Shown: positions 1 through 9,328, counted from the first letter of the stretch. The stretch: DNA of 64,000 nt from Microbacterium sp. (GCA_017306415.1 JAFKIL010000001.1:930001-994000); one strand, 5' to 3'. Notes: generated from the sequence alone by a model not told the origin. A program made the numbers and translations.

Positions 1-1
1 G

Positions 2-112
2 ACCGACCCTTCGCTCTGCCTGACGCATCCGCAGCAGCTCACCGCCCTGGGGAACGGCGTCGTGCCGCGCCAGGCGGCGTGTGCTCTCGGCACACTGAGG
101 CACTGGACGTGA
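2..112 (+). CDS. C-terminal end of a DNA cytosine methyltransferase (partial)
   Basis: The first complete reading frame ends in the pattern QQLTALGNGVVPRQAACAL followed by a stop. This is the usual tail of phage- and plasmid-type C5 cytosine DNA methyltransferases of actinobacteria, where LGNGVVP marks the last conserved motif (motif X). Only about 36 codons are inside the window; the catalytic part lies to the left. It runs towards the ABC transporter genes, with two bases between the two stop codons. Such orphan methyltransferases are common in ICE backbones, which suggests the window starts inside the element rather than at its end. Which base it modifies cannot be read from this fragment. 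Confidence 0.7.
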   Translation, partial: TDPSLCLTHPQQLTALGNGVVPRQAACALGTLRHWT

Positions 113-114
113 AG

Positions 115-1464
115 CTACCCTTCGGCATCGCCGTCCATCAGCGTTGATGTAAGCGCTGCGGCGACTTCAGACAAGACCAGTTCTCCGGTGTTGGCGTCGT
201 AGTCGAACAGTTCGCCGTAGCGCCCCCAGTCGATAGCGATGTCGAGTTGCTTTTCGGTGTCCTCGGCGTTGTAGCCGCGGCGCAGCAGGTCGCGGAAGAA
301 GTCGTCGCGGAGGGCGCCGTCGTTGCTGTTCTCCAACGCCTTCACGATGGTCTTGACGAGGGGAGCGTGTTCGACGGCGAGGCCGGCGAACATCTCCTTG
401 GAGCGCTGGATGTCGGCGGTGTACCAGGCGCGCCCTACCTCGGTGAGGAATGCCTGAGCGCCTTCCACTTCGAGAAGCCCCAGCATCCGTGCGGCGTCGA
501 CCAGCGGCAGCAGGTCGTCGACCTCAAAGGAGAGCTCGTCGGCGAGGTCAGGCAGGTCTGATTGGCCGTCGTGGGCATAGACGATCTCGACCAGGCCGGC
601 GAGTCCGCCGACACTGGCGTCAGGTAGCGGATGAGTGAGGGGTCCCGGCGTGGCGGCGCGTTCTGCGGCAGACTTCTCGTCGCGGCCGGTGAGGATCGCG
701 TAGAGCCGGTCAACGGCCGCCTCGAAGGTGGGGCTGCGCCGGTCGCGGGGACGTGGCAGCAGGATCGGGACTTCGGCCTTGATGTGGCCGGGGTTGGAGC
801 CCAGCACGAGCACCCGGTCGGCGAGGAGGACGGCCTCTTCGATGTTGTGGGTGACGATGCAGATGCACTTGGTGGGAAAGTCCGGCTGCGCCCACAGGGA
901 GATGAGCTCGCCGCGCAGGTTCTCGCTGGTGAGGACGTCGAGGGCGGAGAACGGCTCGTCCATGAGGAGCACGTCGGGCTGGAGGACCAGGGCACGGGCG
1001 AAGCCGACCCGCTGGCGCATCCCGCCGGAGAGCTCGCGGGGGTAGGCGCTCTCGAACCCGTCAAGGCCGATCTGGTCGATGGCGTCGAGTGCGCGCTGGC
1101 GGCGTTCCTTCTCGGGGACGCCGGCGGCGCGCAGGCCGAGCTCGACGTTGTCTTGCACGCTCAGCCACGGCATGAGCGCGAAGGACTGGAACACCATCGC
1201 CGTGCCGGGGTTGGCGCCGTTCAGTGGCGTGCCGCGGTAGCGGATGTCGCCGCTCGTGGGTGCGATCAGGCCTGCGATGGTGCGCAGCAGTGTGGACTTG
1301 CCGGAGCCGGACTTGCCGAGCAGGGCGACGACCTCACCTTCGTGCAGTGTGACCGATACGTCATCGAGGACGTGCAGAGTCGAGCCGTCCGCAGAGGGGA
1401 ACGACTTGGAGACATGCTCGGCCTCGATCAGCGCGGTGCGGATCGGGACGGTCGTGGCGGCCAT
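115..1464 (-). CDS. ABC transporter ATPase, NitT/TauT type, with AAA-associated C-terminal domain
   Basis: A 449-residue ABC ATPase. Walker A GKSGSGKST is at about residues 50-58, the signature LSGGM at 145-149, Walker B VLLMDEP at 165-171 and the switch histidine in VTHNIEEA at 206. The sequence resembles the nitrate/sulfonate/taurine (NitT/TauT) class. From about residue 290 to the end there is an additional domain like the AAA-associated C-terminal domain found on a subset of these ATPases, whose role is not established. It lies 36 bases downstream of the double permease gene and must pair with it. No periplasmic binding protein is encoded nearby. The substrate is unknown; the neighbourhood (MgtC, MgtA, ArsR) suggests a metal- or stress-related solute rather than nitrate or sulfonate. 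Confidence 0.9.
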   Translation of the reverse strand: MAATTVPIRTALIEAEHVSKSFPSADGSTLHVLDDVSVTLHEGEVVALLGKSGSGKSTLLRTIAGLIAPTSGDIRYRGTPLNGANPGTAMVFQSFALMPWLSVQDNVELGLRAAGVPEKERRQRALDAIDQIGLDGFESAYPRELSGGMRQRVGFARALVLQPDVLLMDEPFSALDVLTSENLRGELISLWAQPDFPTKCICIVTHNIEEAVLLADRVLVLGSNPGHIKAEVPILLPRPRDRRSPTFEAAVDRLYAILTGRDEKSAAERAATPGPLTHPLPDASVGGLAGLVEIVYAHDGQSDLPDLADELSFEVDDLLPLVDAARMLGLLEVEGAQAFLTEVGRAWYTADIQRSKEMFAGLAVEHAPLVKTIVKALENSNDGALRDDFFRDLLRRGYNAEDTEKQLDIAIDWGRYGELFDYDANTGELVLSEVAAALTSTLMDGDAEG

Positions 1465-1500
1465 GAGGGTTCACGTCCTTTCACTGGTCGATGGGCGAGG

Positions 1501-3249
<1,749 letters not shown>

Positions 3250-3291
3250 CACGGGTCTCCTTGGTTGCGAAGGAAAGCCGCGCAGGCGATG

Positions 3292-3360
3292 TCAGTGCGT
3301 CGGCGCGGCGGAGGAAGAGATGAACAGCGAGGAGGTACAACTAGCGGGATCGGAACTCAT
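3292..3360 (-). CDS. Putative 22-residue leader peptide upstream of the ABC transporter operon
   Basis: A short frame begins with ATG at 3360 behind GAGGAGGTGAA (3375-3365), a perfect match to the 16S rRNA tail, and ends with TGA at 3294-3292. It encodes 22 residues starting MSSDPASCTSS, of which eight are serine. Inside the frame the sequence ACCTCCTC (complement of 3329-3336) can pair with the ribosome binding site GAGGAGGT (complement of 3368-3375), so the leader could fold to hide its own start. It lies 43 bases upstream of the permease start. No similar peptide is known to me. The ribosome binding site is the main evidence; translation is inferred. Confidence 0.45.
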   Translation of the reverse strand: MSSDPASCTSSLFISSSAAPTH

Positions 3361-3417
3361 GCCGTTCACCTCCTCAGTTCGCGGGCTGATGGCTGACGAG
3401 CTTCAGCATAGCGACAT

Positions 3418-3448
3418 TCAATGGCTTGCGCATATCTCAGATCATTGG
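3418..3448. promoter_or_regulatory. ArsR-type operator with divergent promoters (site A)
   Basis: The sequence TCAAT, CTTGCGCAT, CATTGG over 3418-3448 is an imperfect inverted repeat around TTGCGCAT. On the plus strand TTGCGC (3426-3431) can act as -35, with a 16-base spacer to GATGAT (3448-3453), and the arsR ATG follows six bases later. On the minus strand the same palindrome supplies ATGCGC, 17 bases from TATGCT, facing the ABC operon. Closely related sites are found at 7658-7685, near 7722 and at 9390-9417. Read by eye; binding is inferred. Confidence 0.6.
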
Positions 3449-3459
3449 ATGATGGAGAC

Positions 3460-3849
3460 ATGGAATCGAACATGGAGCCCCGATCTGTCACCGAAGCGCA
3501 GCTTGCGGCCGCCGCGGGGACCTTCGACATGCTCTCGGCTCCCAACCGGCTCCACCTGGTCTGGCTGATGGCCTCCGGGGAGTACGACGTCTCCACGCTG
3601 GCCGAACTGTCGGGGACAAACGTGCCGGCCGCGAGCCAGCACCTCGCGAAGCTGCGCGCGGCTGGGATCGTCACGGCCAGGCGGGACGGGCGCAGGCAGC
3701 TCTACCGGGTGGAGGACCCGCACATCCTGACGGTGATCGACCAGATGTTCTCCCACATTGCGCCAGACGGCACCCTTGCCGGCTCGGCTGATCTGCGCAG
3801 GCCGCCGCGCCTGCCTCGGTTCGAGCCTGCCGCCGAGGTCAGTCGATAG
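3460..3849 (+). CDS. ArsR/SmtB-family metal-responsive repressor (paralogue 1)
   Basis: A 129-residue winged-helix repressor with recognition region VPAASQHLAKLRAAGIV. It has no cysteine, but helix alpha-5 carries D86, H88 and H99 in the spacing D-x-H-x10-H that forms the alpha-5 metal site of SmtB, CzrA and NmtR; the fourth ligand position is a proline. A Zn, Co, Ni or similar ion is therefore a more likely signal than arsenite. The ATG at 3460 is chosen because it starts six bases after a -10-like GATGAT, giving a leaderless mRNA, and because it aligns residue for residue with the second paralogue at 9432. The 3' end overlaps the convergent mgtC by 11 bases. It probably controls itself and the divergent ABC operon through site A. 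Confidence 0.85.
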   Translation: MESNMEPRSVTEAQLAAAAGTFDMLSAPNRLHLVWLMASGEYDVSTLAELSGTNVPAASQHLAKLRAAGIVTARRDGRRQLYRVEDPHILTVIDQMFSHIAPDGTLAGSADLRRPPRLPRFEPAAEVSR

Positions 3850-4555
3850 GGCTGAGGTTCTGCGCGCTCCACCGGACCCCAAGAACCTCCGGGGTGCGGA
3901 TGACATCGGCGATTGCCAGCTCAATCTCGTGGTCATCGCGCTTTCCGCTCGCAGCAGTCGCTGTGATGACCACCATGTCCTCGGGCAGGTCGGTGGCCGC
4001 GACCGATTGCACGGTGAGGTCGGGCCGATGGACCGCATCGAACACGATCGCACGGACCTTGACCTCGTGCTCGCGTGCGCAACGCACCTCGAAGGTGTAC
4101 TCGACTTCGGTGTCCTTCTCTCGTCCTGCCGAGCCCAGACGCCGGTCGAGTGTGCGCCCAACCGGGCGTAGCAGAACGTTCGCGAGGATCACCGTCGCGG
4201 TGCCGGCCGCCCCCACCCATACCAGGCCGCCGCCAGCGAGTGCCCCAACTGCGGCGGAGGCCCAAAGAGTGGCCGCCGTATTCAGCCCGGAGATGGACGC
4301 ACCCTGCCTCATGATGACGCCGGCCCCCAGGAAACCGATACCCGAGACGATCTGCGCGGCGACTCGGGTCGGGTCGGCATCAGGGCCGTTGAAACTGTAG
4401 GCGCCCATAATCACGAACAACGTGGCCCCCAGGCTCACGAGCGCATTGGTGCGCACTCCGGCGGTGCGAGCGCGCCACTGACGCTCGAAGCCGATGAGAG
4501 CGCCGAACGCGACACCGGCGGCGATGCGCAGGGTGATGTCGATCCAGTCGATCAT
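3839..4555 (-). CDS. MgtC/SapB family membrane protein
   Basis: A 238-residue protein beginning MIDWIDITLRIAAG, with the MgtC N-terminal signature GALIGFERQWRARTAGVRTN and a DPTRVAAQIVSGIGFLGAGVIM segment, followed by a soluble C-terminal domain of about 90 residues. MgtC proteins have about five membrane helices and, in Salmonella and M. tuberculosis, help survival at low Mg and modulate the F-type ATPase. The start at 4555 is supported by GGAGGAG seven bases upstream; a longer frame back to 4645 lacks such a site. It lies downstream of mgtA on the same strand, but a strong hairpin (4613-4654) separates them. Its stop region overlaps the end of arsR on the other strand. Confidence 0.9.
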   Translation of the reverse strand: MIDWIDITLRIAAGVAFGALIGFERQWRARTAGVRTNALVSLGATLFVIMGAYSFNGPDADPTRVAAQIVSGIGFLGAGVIMRQGASISGLNTAATLWASAAVGALAGGGLVWVGAAGTATVILANVLLRPVGRTLDRRLGSAGREKDTEVEYTFEVRCAREHEVKVRAIVFDAVHRPDLTVQSVAATDLPEDMVVITATAASGKRDDHEIELAIADVIRTPEVLGVRWSAQNLSPID

Positions 4556-4612
4556 GAGGTATCTCCTCCGGGTGCTTAGTTCCCTCGATCCGCCGGCGCG
4601 AGGGGCGTGAAG

Positions 4613-4654
4613 GCGCGGGGAGTGACCGGCGAAGCCGGCGGTCACTCCCCGCGC
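4613..4654. terminator. Hairpin between mgtA and mgtC
   Basis: A perfect 16-base inverted repeat, arms GCGCGGGGAGTGACCG (4613-4628) and CGGTCACTCCCCGCGC (4639-4654), with a ten-base loop. It lies just after the mgtA stop codon and before the mgtC ribosome binding site. No T-run follows on the transcribed side, as is usual for actinobacterial terminators. It could end or attenuate mgtA transcripts so that mgtC is expressed at a different level. Confidence 0.7.
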
Positions 4655-4663
4655 GTCGAATGT

Positions 4664-7411
4664 TCAGATCCAGGCGCCAAGCCTGCGGATGAACACCTTC
4701 TTCACCACCTGGACCAGGACGCAGTAGGTCACAAGGGTGAGGATCAGCCACGGGAAGTAGGTCCACGGCAAGGCAACGAGTCCGAGCGTGTGCCCCCATG
4801 CGCTGAACGGAAGGATGAGCCCGAACACGCAGACCGCTCCGGTCGCCAGCAGCACCGGCAGGCTGGGCCGGGACTGGATGAACGGGATGCGTCGGGTGCG
4901 CAGCATGTGCACGATCAGCGTCTGAGAGATGATCGACTCGATGAACCAGCCGGACTGGAACAGCGATGCGTGGGCCGGGCTGTTGGCGAGGAACACGAAC
5001 CACATGAGCGCGTAGGTCGTGAGGTCGAAGATGGACGAAGTCGGCCCGATGAAGATCATGAACCTCGAGAGGCTCTTAGACTCCCACTTGCGCGGCTTCT
5101 TGATGTCGCCCTCATCGACCTTGTCCCACGGCAGGGTGAGCATCGACAGGTCATAGCTCAGGTTCTGGACCAGCACCACCAGCGGGATCATGGGCAGGAA
5201 CGGCAACAGCGCGCTGGCCACCAGGACCGAGAACATGTTGCCGAAGTTCGAGGAAGCCGTCATCTTGATGTACTTCATCGTGTTGACGAACGTCCGCCGC
5301 CCCTCGATCACGCCGCCTTCCAGGACCGTGAGGTCCTTCTCCAGCAGGATGATGTCGGCCGACTCCTTGGCGATGTCCACCGCGGTGTCGACCGAGATAC
5401 CGACGTCGGCGATGCGAAGTGCAGGCGCGTCGTTGATGCCGTCGCCCATGAAGCCGACCGTGTGCCCGTGGGAACGCATCGCCTCCACGATGCGGGCCTT
5501 CTGCGCCGGGTTGACCTTCGCGAACACCGTGGTCTGCTCGGCGAGCTCGCCGAGCTCCTGGAGCGTCAGTTCTTCGACGTCGGGCCCGAGCACGATCCTG
5601 CCCGGCTCTACACCGATCTGGCGGCACACCGTTGCAGCCACCAGCGGGTTGTCCCCGGTGATGACCTTCACAGCCACGCCGTGACCGTCCAGGCTGGCGA
5701 TTGCCGCGCCGGCGCTCGCCTTGGGCGGGTCGAGGAACGACAGGAAGCCCACCAGGGTCATGTCTTGCTCATCGGCGGCGCTGTACTGCGGGAAGCGCCC
5801 CCCAGCGTCCGGAGCGACGGAACGCACTGCCACCGCGAGTACCCGCATGCCGAGCTCGTTCTGCCCTGCCACCAACGCTTCCAGCTCCGCACGGCGCGTC
5901 GGAGTCAGAGTGGTCTCCTCACCATTGTGAAGCTCGGTCGTGGACTGCGCGACCACCTCCTCCACGGCGCCCTTCGTGATGACCAGGTGCGAGAAGCCGT
6001 CGCTGACGACCACCGACATCCGCCTGCGGACGAAGTCGAACGGCATCTCGTCCACGAAGCTGTACTCGCGCTGCACCCGGTCTAGCCCGTCCGGGCCGGC
6101 CGCGGTGAGGATCGCCGCATCCAGCAGGTTGCGCAACCCGGTTTGGAAGTGTGCGTTCGCAGCCGCGTAGCCCAGCGTGGTCTCGCTGCTGCGGCCGGCC
6201 ACGTCCATGTGCCGCTCGAGAACGATGCGGTCCTCCGTCAGAGTGCCGGTCTTGTCGGTCGCCAGAACATCCATCGCGCCGAGGTTCTGGATGCTGTTGA
6301 GCCGCTTCACGATCACCTTGCGTCGAGCCATGAACTTGGCGCCCTTGGCGAGGTTCGCGGTGACGATCAGGGGCAGCATCTCGGGGGTCAGCCCGACCGC
6401 GGTCGTGACGCCGAACAGGAACGCGCTCGTCCAGTCCTTGGTGAGGCCGTTGATGATGAACACGGTCGGCACCATCACCAGCATGAACTTGATGAGCGTG
6501 AAGCTGACCTTCTTGATCCCCACGTCGAACGCCGTCTCCGGACGCGCCCCGACGATCGCGGAGGACATGCTGCCGAAATAGCTCAGCTTGCCGGTGCCGA
6601 TCACCACAGCGGTCCCGGACCCGGAGACCACCGAGGTACCCATGAAGCCCAGGTTCGGAGCGTCCACGATGTTCGAGCCGGTCACAGACTCGTCTGCCTC
6701 GGGAGACTTCTCCGCGGGCATCGCCTCGCCGGTGAGCATCGCCTGGTTGATCTGCAAGTCCTTGGTGCGCAGGAAGCGCACGTCGGCAGGGATCATGTCG
6801 CCAGCGGCGAGCTGCACGATGTCGCCGCGCACGATCTGCTCGATGGGCAGTTCGCCCGTCACAGGCTTGCGCCCGAGCGTGCGGGTGACGGCGGCAGTTG
6901 TGCGCACCAGCGCCTTCAACTGCTCGGCAGCCCGTGACGAGCGGTACTCCTGCCAGAACCGCAATGTGGCGCTGACCAAGACCATGATTCCGACCGTGAT
7001 GACGCCGGTGTAGTCCGGGCCGTCCGAGGGGTCCGCGAAGATCACATCCGTGAACACCATGACCACGACCAGGAACATCAGGATCAGGATGAACGGGTTG
7101 AGGAAGGTCTTGAGGAACTGCACCACCGCCGGTGCCGGCTTGTCGTGGCTGACCTCGTTGAGGCCGTAGCGGGCCTGACGGTCCTCGACGGCCTCCTCGG
7201 TCAGCCCGTTGATGCTGACGTTGAACGACTTGAGTGTTGCCTCGGCCGGAAGGGTGGCCGACTCGACAAGAATCCGCTGCTGGTCCGCAGCGAGGTTCGA
7301 GACGGTGACGTCCGTCCGCTTCTTGCTGCGGACGGGGCGGGCGGGACCGCCCGGCGCTGCCGTCGCTGACGGCGACGCCAGAACTTGGACGTCAGTACGG
7401 AACGTGCGCAT
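4664..7411 (-). CDS. mgtA: Magnesium-importing P-type ATPase (P3B type)
   Basis: A 915-residue P-type ATPase. Motifs in order: LTGEAMP at about 226-232 (actuator domain), LTPEMLP at 341-347 (membrane helix 4, characteristic of Mg-transport ATPases), phosphorylation motif DKTGTLT at 386-392, GDGINDAP at 656-663, then a C-terminal membrane domain. The length fits MgtA/MgtB. It imports Mg2+ (or another divalent ion) at the cost of ATP. The start at 7411 is chosen over 7426 because GGGAGA lies seven bases upstream of it. A leader ORF with a perfect ribosome binding site (7505-7594) and operator site B (7658-7685) lie upstream. Metal-sensing ArsR control of an mgtA is unusual, since known systems use PhoP or RNA-based control. 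Confidence 0.92.
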   Translation of the reverse strand: MRTFRTDVQVLASPSATAAPGGPARPVRSKKRTDVTVSNLAADQQRILVESATLPAEATLKSFNVSINGLTEEAVEDRQARYGLNEVSHDKPAPAVVQFLKTFLNPFILILMFLVVVMVFTDVIFADPSDGPDYTGVITVGIMVLVSATLRFWQEYRSSRAAEQLKALVRTTAAVTRTLGRKPVTGELPIEQIVRGDIVQLAAGDMIPADVRFLRTKDLQINQAMLTGEAMPAEKSPEADESVTGSNIVDAPNLGFMGTSVVSGSGTAVVIGTGKLSYFGSMSSAIVGARPETAFDVGIKKVSFTLIKFMLVMVPTVFIINGLTKDWTSAFLFGVTTAVGLTPEMLPLIVTANLAKGAKFMARRKVIVKRLNSIQNLGAMDVLATDKTGTLTEDRIVLERHMDVAGRSSETTLGYAAANAHFQTGLRNLLDAAILTAAGPDGLDRVQREYSFVDEMPFDFVRRRMSVVVSDGFSHLVITKGAVEEVVAQSTTELHNGEETTLTPTRRAELEALVAGQNELGMRVLAVAVRSVAPDAGGRFPQYSAADEQDMTLVGFLSFLDPPKASAGAAIASLDGHGVAVKVITGDNPLVAATVCRQIGVEPGRIVLGPDVEELTLQELGELAEQTTVFAKVNPAQKARIVEAMRSHGHTVGFMGDGINDAPALRIADVGISVDTAVDIAKESADIILLEKDLTVLEGGVIEGRRTFVNTMKYIKMTASSNFGNMFSVLVASALLPFLPMIPLVVLVQNLSYDLSMLTLPWDKVDEGDIKKPRKWESKSLSRFMIFIGPTSSIFDLTTYALMWFVFLANSPAHASLFQSGWFIESIISQTLIVHMLRTRRIPFIQSRPSLPVLLATGAVCVFGLILPFSAWGHTLGLVALPWTYFPWLILTLVTYCVLVQVVKKVFIRRLGAWI

Positions 7412-7504
7412 GAGAATGTCTCCCAACTGATTTGGGCGCGACGAAATCTGCTGCGCTCCGAGAGGACATGCGCAGGGTCAGCGTCGCTGGGGGGTTTGTG
7501 GTCG

Positions 7505-7594
7505 TCAGTCCCCGGCGGACCGCGCTCGACATCCCTTTGGGGGTCGATCCGTCGTCCCGCTCGGGCCGGTCAATCGACTGTGGTCGTCGCTCAC
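7505..7594 (-). CDS. Putative 29-residue leader peptide upstream of mgtA
   Basis: GTG at 7594 follows GAGGAGGTGA (7610-7601), a perfect complement of the 16S rRNA tail, with six bases between. The frame runs 29 codons, starting VSDDHSRLTGPSG and including an R-P-P-K segment, to TGA at 7507-7505, 93 bases before mgtA. Enterobacterial mgtA and mgtC mRNAs carry short proline-containing leader ORFs (mgtL, mgtP) whose translation controls elongation into the main gene; this ORF has the same position. No sequence similarity to those peptides is claimed. The exceptional ribosome binding site is the main evidence that it is translated. Confidence 0.5.
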   Translation of the reverse strand: MSDDHSRLTGPSGTTDRPPKGCRARSAGD

Positions 7595-7657
7595 GACAGA
7601 TCACCTCCTCACACGTCTGGGAACCCAAGTGGCTCCACGGAGAAGCCTAGACAACTC

Positions 7658-7685
7658 TCAATCAGTTGCGCAAGTGAACGATTGA
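7658..7685. promoter_or_regulatory. ArsR-type operator upstream of mgtA (site B)
   Basis: A 28-base imperfect palindrome with arms TCAATC (7658-7663) and GATTGA (7680-7685) around the perfect palindrome TTGCGCAA (7666-7673). It has the same length and layout as site D at 9390-9417. On the minus strand the central TTGCGC can serve as the -35 box of the mgtA promoter, so a bound repressor would block RNA polymerase directly. Confidence 0.6.
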
Positions 7686-7708
7686 CTACGAGTGCGCGAG
7701 GCCGCTTG

Positions 7709-7755
7709 AATAGTCTAGCAGTTGCGCAACGGACGGAGTATTGTGATTGCGCGAG
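7709..7755. promoter_or_regulatory. Additional TTGCGCAA site (site C) before the membrane-protein operon
   Basis: TTGCGCAA recurs at 7722-7729 inside AGCAGTTGCGCAACGG, followed by TATTG at about 7739-7743 and a further partial copy ATTGCGCG at 7746-7753. The flanking arms are weaker than in sites B and D. Read on the plus strand, TTGCGC is followed after 16-17 bases by TGATTG/GATTGC, which could start the transcript for the genes at 7843 and 8349. Confidence 0.45.
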
Positions 7756-7842
7756 TTCGCGGCCAGCCGAGGTGGCATGCGGAGCCGCCGTTGCGGCCGC
7801 TGAGGTGGTGGAGGCGGCATCAACCAGGAGGAGGAGGTTCGG

Positions 7843-8352
7843 ATGACGCCCCACGACGAGTCGTCCGAGGAGCCGGTGCAGCCGGCCTCGCCAGCAAGTG
7901 GCTTCGAGGCGTCTGAGCACGCGGCACAACCCCGCTACGTTGCTCCGCCGACAGGCTGGGCGGCGATAGCCGCGTGGTCATACTGGCGGCACAACCCTTG
8001 GGGTGATCCTCCGTCGTTCCCGACCGTGCCCGTCCGGGAGGCTGAGGCGTCGGGAGGAACCCAGGCGGGGTCTGATGCGCCCGGTGAGGTCGACCCCTGT
8101 CACCCTCGCGACCTCGGTCAGGGGGTCGATGCTTCGCGGCGCAGGCGCGTCCTCGCGGTGGTCGTTATCGAACTTTTCGCCGTATTCGGAATCATCGGAG
8201 CCGTCGTCTCCTACGCGGCACATAACGGAACGCTGGGAGCTCTGGCGCTCGGTGCTGCGATTGTCGCGAACGTCGTCCTCTGGGCGTGGGCGCGGGTGGT
8301 TTCGCGACGAGCGTCAGTGATCCGACGGGACGCACCGCGAGGACGGTCATGA
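7843..8352 (+). CDS. Hypothetical two-helix membrane protein
   Basis: A 169-residue protein I do not recognise. The first 100 residues are hydrophilic, with proline- and acid-rich stretches and a tryptophan-rich segment (GWAAIAAWSYWRHNPWG). Two hydrophobic helices follow at about 102-124 and 130-150, then a basic tail. An unusually strong ribosome binding site, AGGAGGAGGAGG, precedes the ATG at 7843. It is the first gene of a two-gene operon with the gene at 8349, whose ATG overlaps its stop codon. Operator site C upstream suggests it belongs to the ArsR regulon of the Mg transport island. An accessory or membrane-anchoring role is only a guess. Confidence 0.7.
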   Translation: MTPHDESSEEPVQPASPASGFEASEHAAQPRYVAPPTGWAAIAAWSYWRHNPWGDPPSFPTVPVREAEASGGTQAGSDAPGEVDPCHPRDLGQGVDASRRRRVLAVVVIELFAVFGIIGAVVSYAAHNGTLGALALGAAIVANVVLWAWARVVSRRASVIRRDAPRGRS

Positions 8353-9236
8353 ATTCCGGAGAGCAGGGCTTCGACTCGCAGGCGTTGCGCGATGTGTGGG
8401 CTCAGGTCTGCGCTACGGCGCCTGATGCGTTGACGGACGCCCGGCAACGGTTCGGGGTCGACTTCGCCAACGCCTCGATAGGAGTTTGGGAGCCGGAGGG
8501 GTTCAGCTACACGCCGGTCACGCTCATTCATCAAGAGGGCGGGCGGCTCGCGGTAGATCAAGTCGTGTTCGCGTTGAGCGACCGCAGGCTCGTGACCTCT
8601 CAGCCTGCGGTCCCGTTCTCCGTCTTCAACGATGCGATCCAGCAAATGACGAAGATGCCAGAACTTGCTCTCACTCCTCACGGAGTGATGTATGCGCTGC
8701 TGAATGCGATGAACGAAGCCAGCCGGCAGACACTCGGCGGAATCCAGCCCCAACTCGATGCTCTTGGCGACGCCGTGCTGGCTGCAACCCGTGCGCGGCA
8801 CGGCGCGGCTGTTCTCGCGGCCAGGCAGGCTCTCTGGAAGATGACTCAGATACGGCGGGAGGTCAGCAAAGTTCTCAGAGCGCAGGCCGACCTCACCCGC
8901 GCTGCTCGTCGCCTCTACAGCACGGGCACGGACCCGTGGCTGCTCGACCTCGCCGAGTCGCTCCAGGCAGAGCTGAACAGCCTCAAAGAGGAGGCAGACA
9001 TCGAGTACGACATGCTCCGCTTCCTTCAACAGTTGACGACCGGACTCCTCGCCGGCGCGAGCGCTTCTGTCAAGCCTGTCGTACTCATTGCCCTTCTAGC
9101 CCTGGGGGCGTGGGTCAATGCCGTCGCTTGGATGTTTCCGGGACGCGATTGGTGGGGCTGGCTGTGCTTGGTATTGGGAACCACCGCGGTGTTCATCTCA
9201 CTCCTCGTTTTTATCGGGAGCAGCCGCTGGCGGTGA
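8349..9236 (+). CDS. Hypothetical coiled-coil membrane protein
   Basis: A 295-residue protein of unknown function, starting MNSGEQGFDSQALRD. An N-terminal globular region of about 130 residues contains a LIHQEGGRLAVDQVVFALSDRR segment. A long helical, charged region (about 135-235) has coiled-coil character. Two hydrophobic helices close to the C-terminus (about 240-262 and 268-290) would anchor it in the membrane with most of the protein cytoplasmic. The ATG at 8349 overlaps the previous stop (ATGA), so the two genes are probably translationally coupled. A longer frame back to 8286 overlaps the upstream gene and is not preferred. Co-regulation with mgtA is inferred from operator site C. Confidence 0.7.
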   Translation: MNSGEQGFDSQALRDVWAQVCATAPDALTDARQRFGVDFANASIGVWEPEGFSYTPVTLIHQEGGRLAVDQVVFALSDRRLVTSQPAVPFSVFNDAIQQMTKMPELALTPHGVMYALLNAMNEASRQTLGGIQPQLDALGDAVLAATRARHGAAVLAARQALWKMTQIRREVSKVLRAQADLTRAARRLYSTGTDPWLLDLAESLQAELNSLKEEADIEYDMLRFLQQLTTGLLAGASASVKPVVLIALLALGAWVNAVAWMFPGRDWWGWLCLVLGTTAVFISLLVFIGSSRWR

Positions 9237-9244
9237 TGCTTCTC

Positions 9245-9328
9245 GGGCACGCTCCGGCCCACAGCGCAAGCACCGCTCCGCGGCGTTTGTAACGGCGTGG
9301 GGGCCACGGCTCGAAGGTGAGCGTGCCC
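9245..9328. repeat. Large inverted repeat after the 8349 gene
   Basis: GGGCACGCTC (9245-9254) and GAGCGTGCCC (9319-9328) form a perfect ten-base inverted repeat 64 bases apart. The space between contains further complementary GC-rich pieces (GGCCCAC against GTGGGGGCC, CCGCTCCGCGG). The element could be a terminator for the 7843-8349 operon or a structured RNA. It lies 8 bases after the stop codon and about 60 bases before operator site D. Confidence 0.4.

Larger units (their letters stand above)
7412..7842. promoter_or_regulatory. Regulatory region between mgtA and the divergent membrane-protein operon
   Basis: This 431-base stretch has no full-length gene. From left to right it holds the mgtA leader ORF (7505-7594), small hairpin-forming sequences in the predicted 5' leader (GGCT...AGCC and TGGGTTCCCA, about 7612-7650), operator site B (7658-7685) and operator site C (around 7722-7729). 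TTGCGC in site B read on the minus strand with a 16-base spacer gives TCTAGG for mgtA. TTGCGC in site C read on the plus strand gives TGATTG or GATTGC for the 7843 operon. I looked for a clear M-box Mg riboswitch and could not identify one. Confidence 0.5.

Noticed and set aside
4607-6085. 492-codon frame antisense to mgtA
   Set aside because: The minus strand has an intact MgtA with all P-type ATPase motifs; the plus frame is Asp/His/Arg-rich noise typical of antisense high-GC frames.
7412-7842. M-box or other known Mg riboswitch upstream of mgtA
   Set aside because: I looked for the known consensus but could not recognise it; the leader ORF and operators explain the region better.
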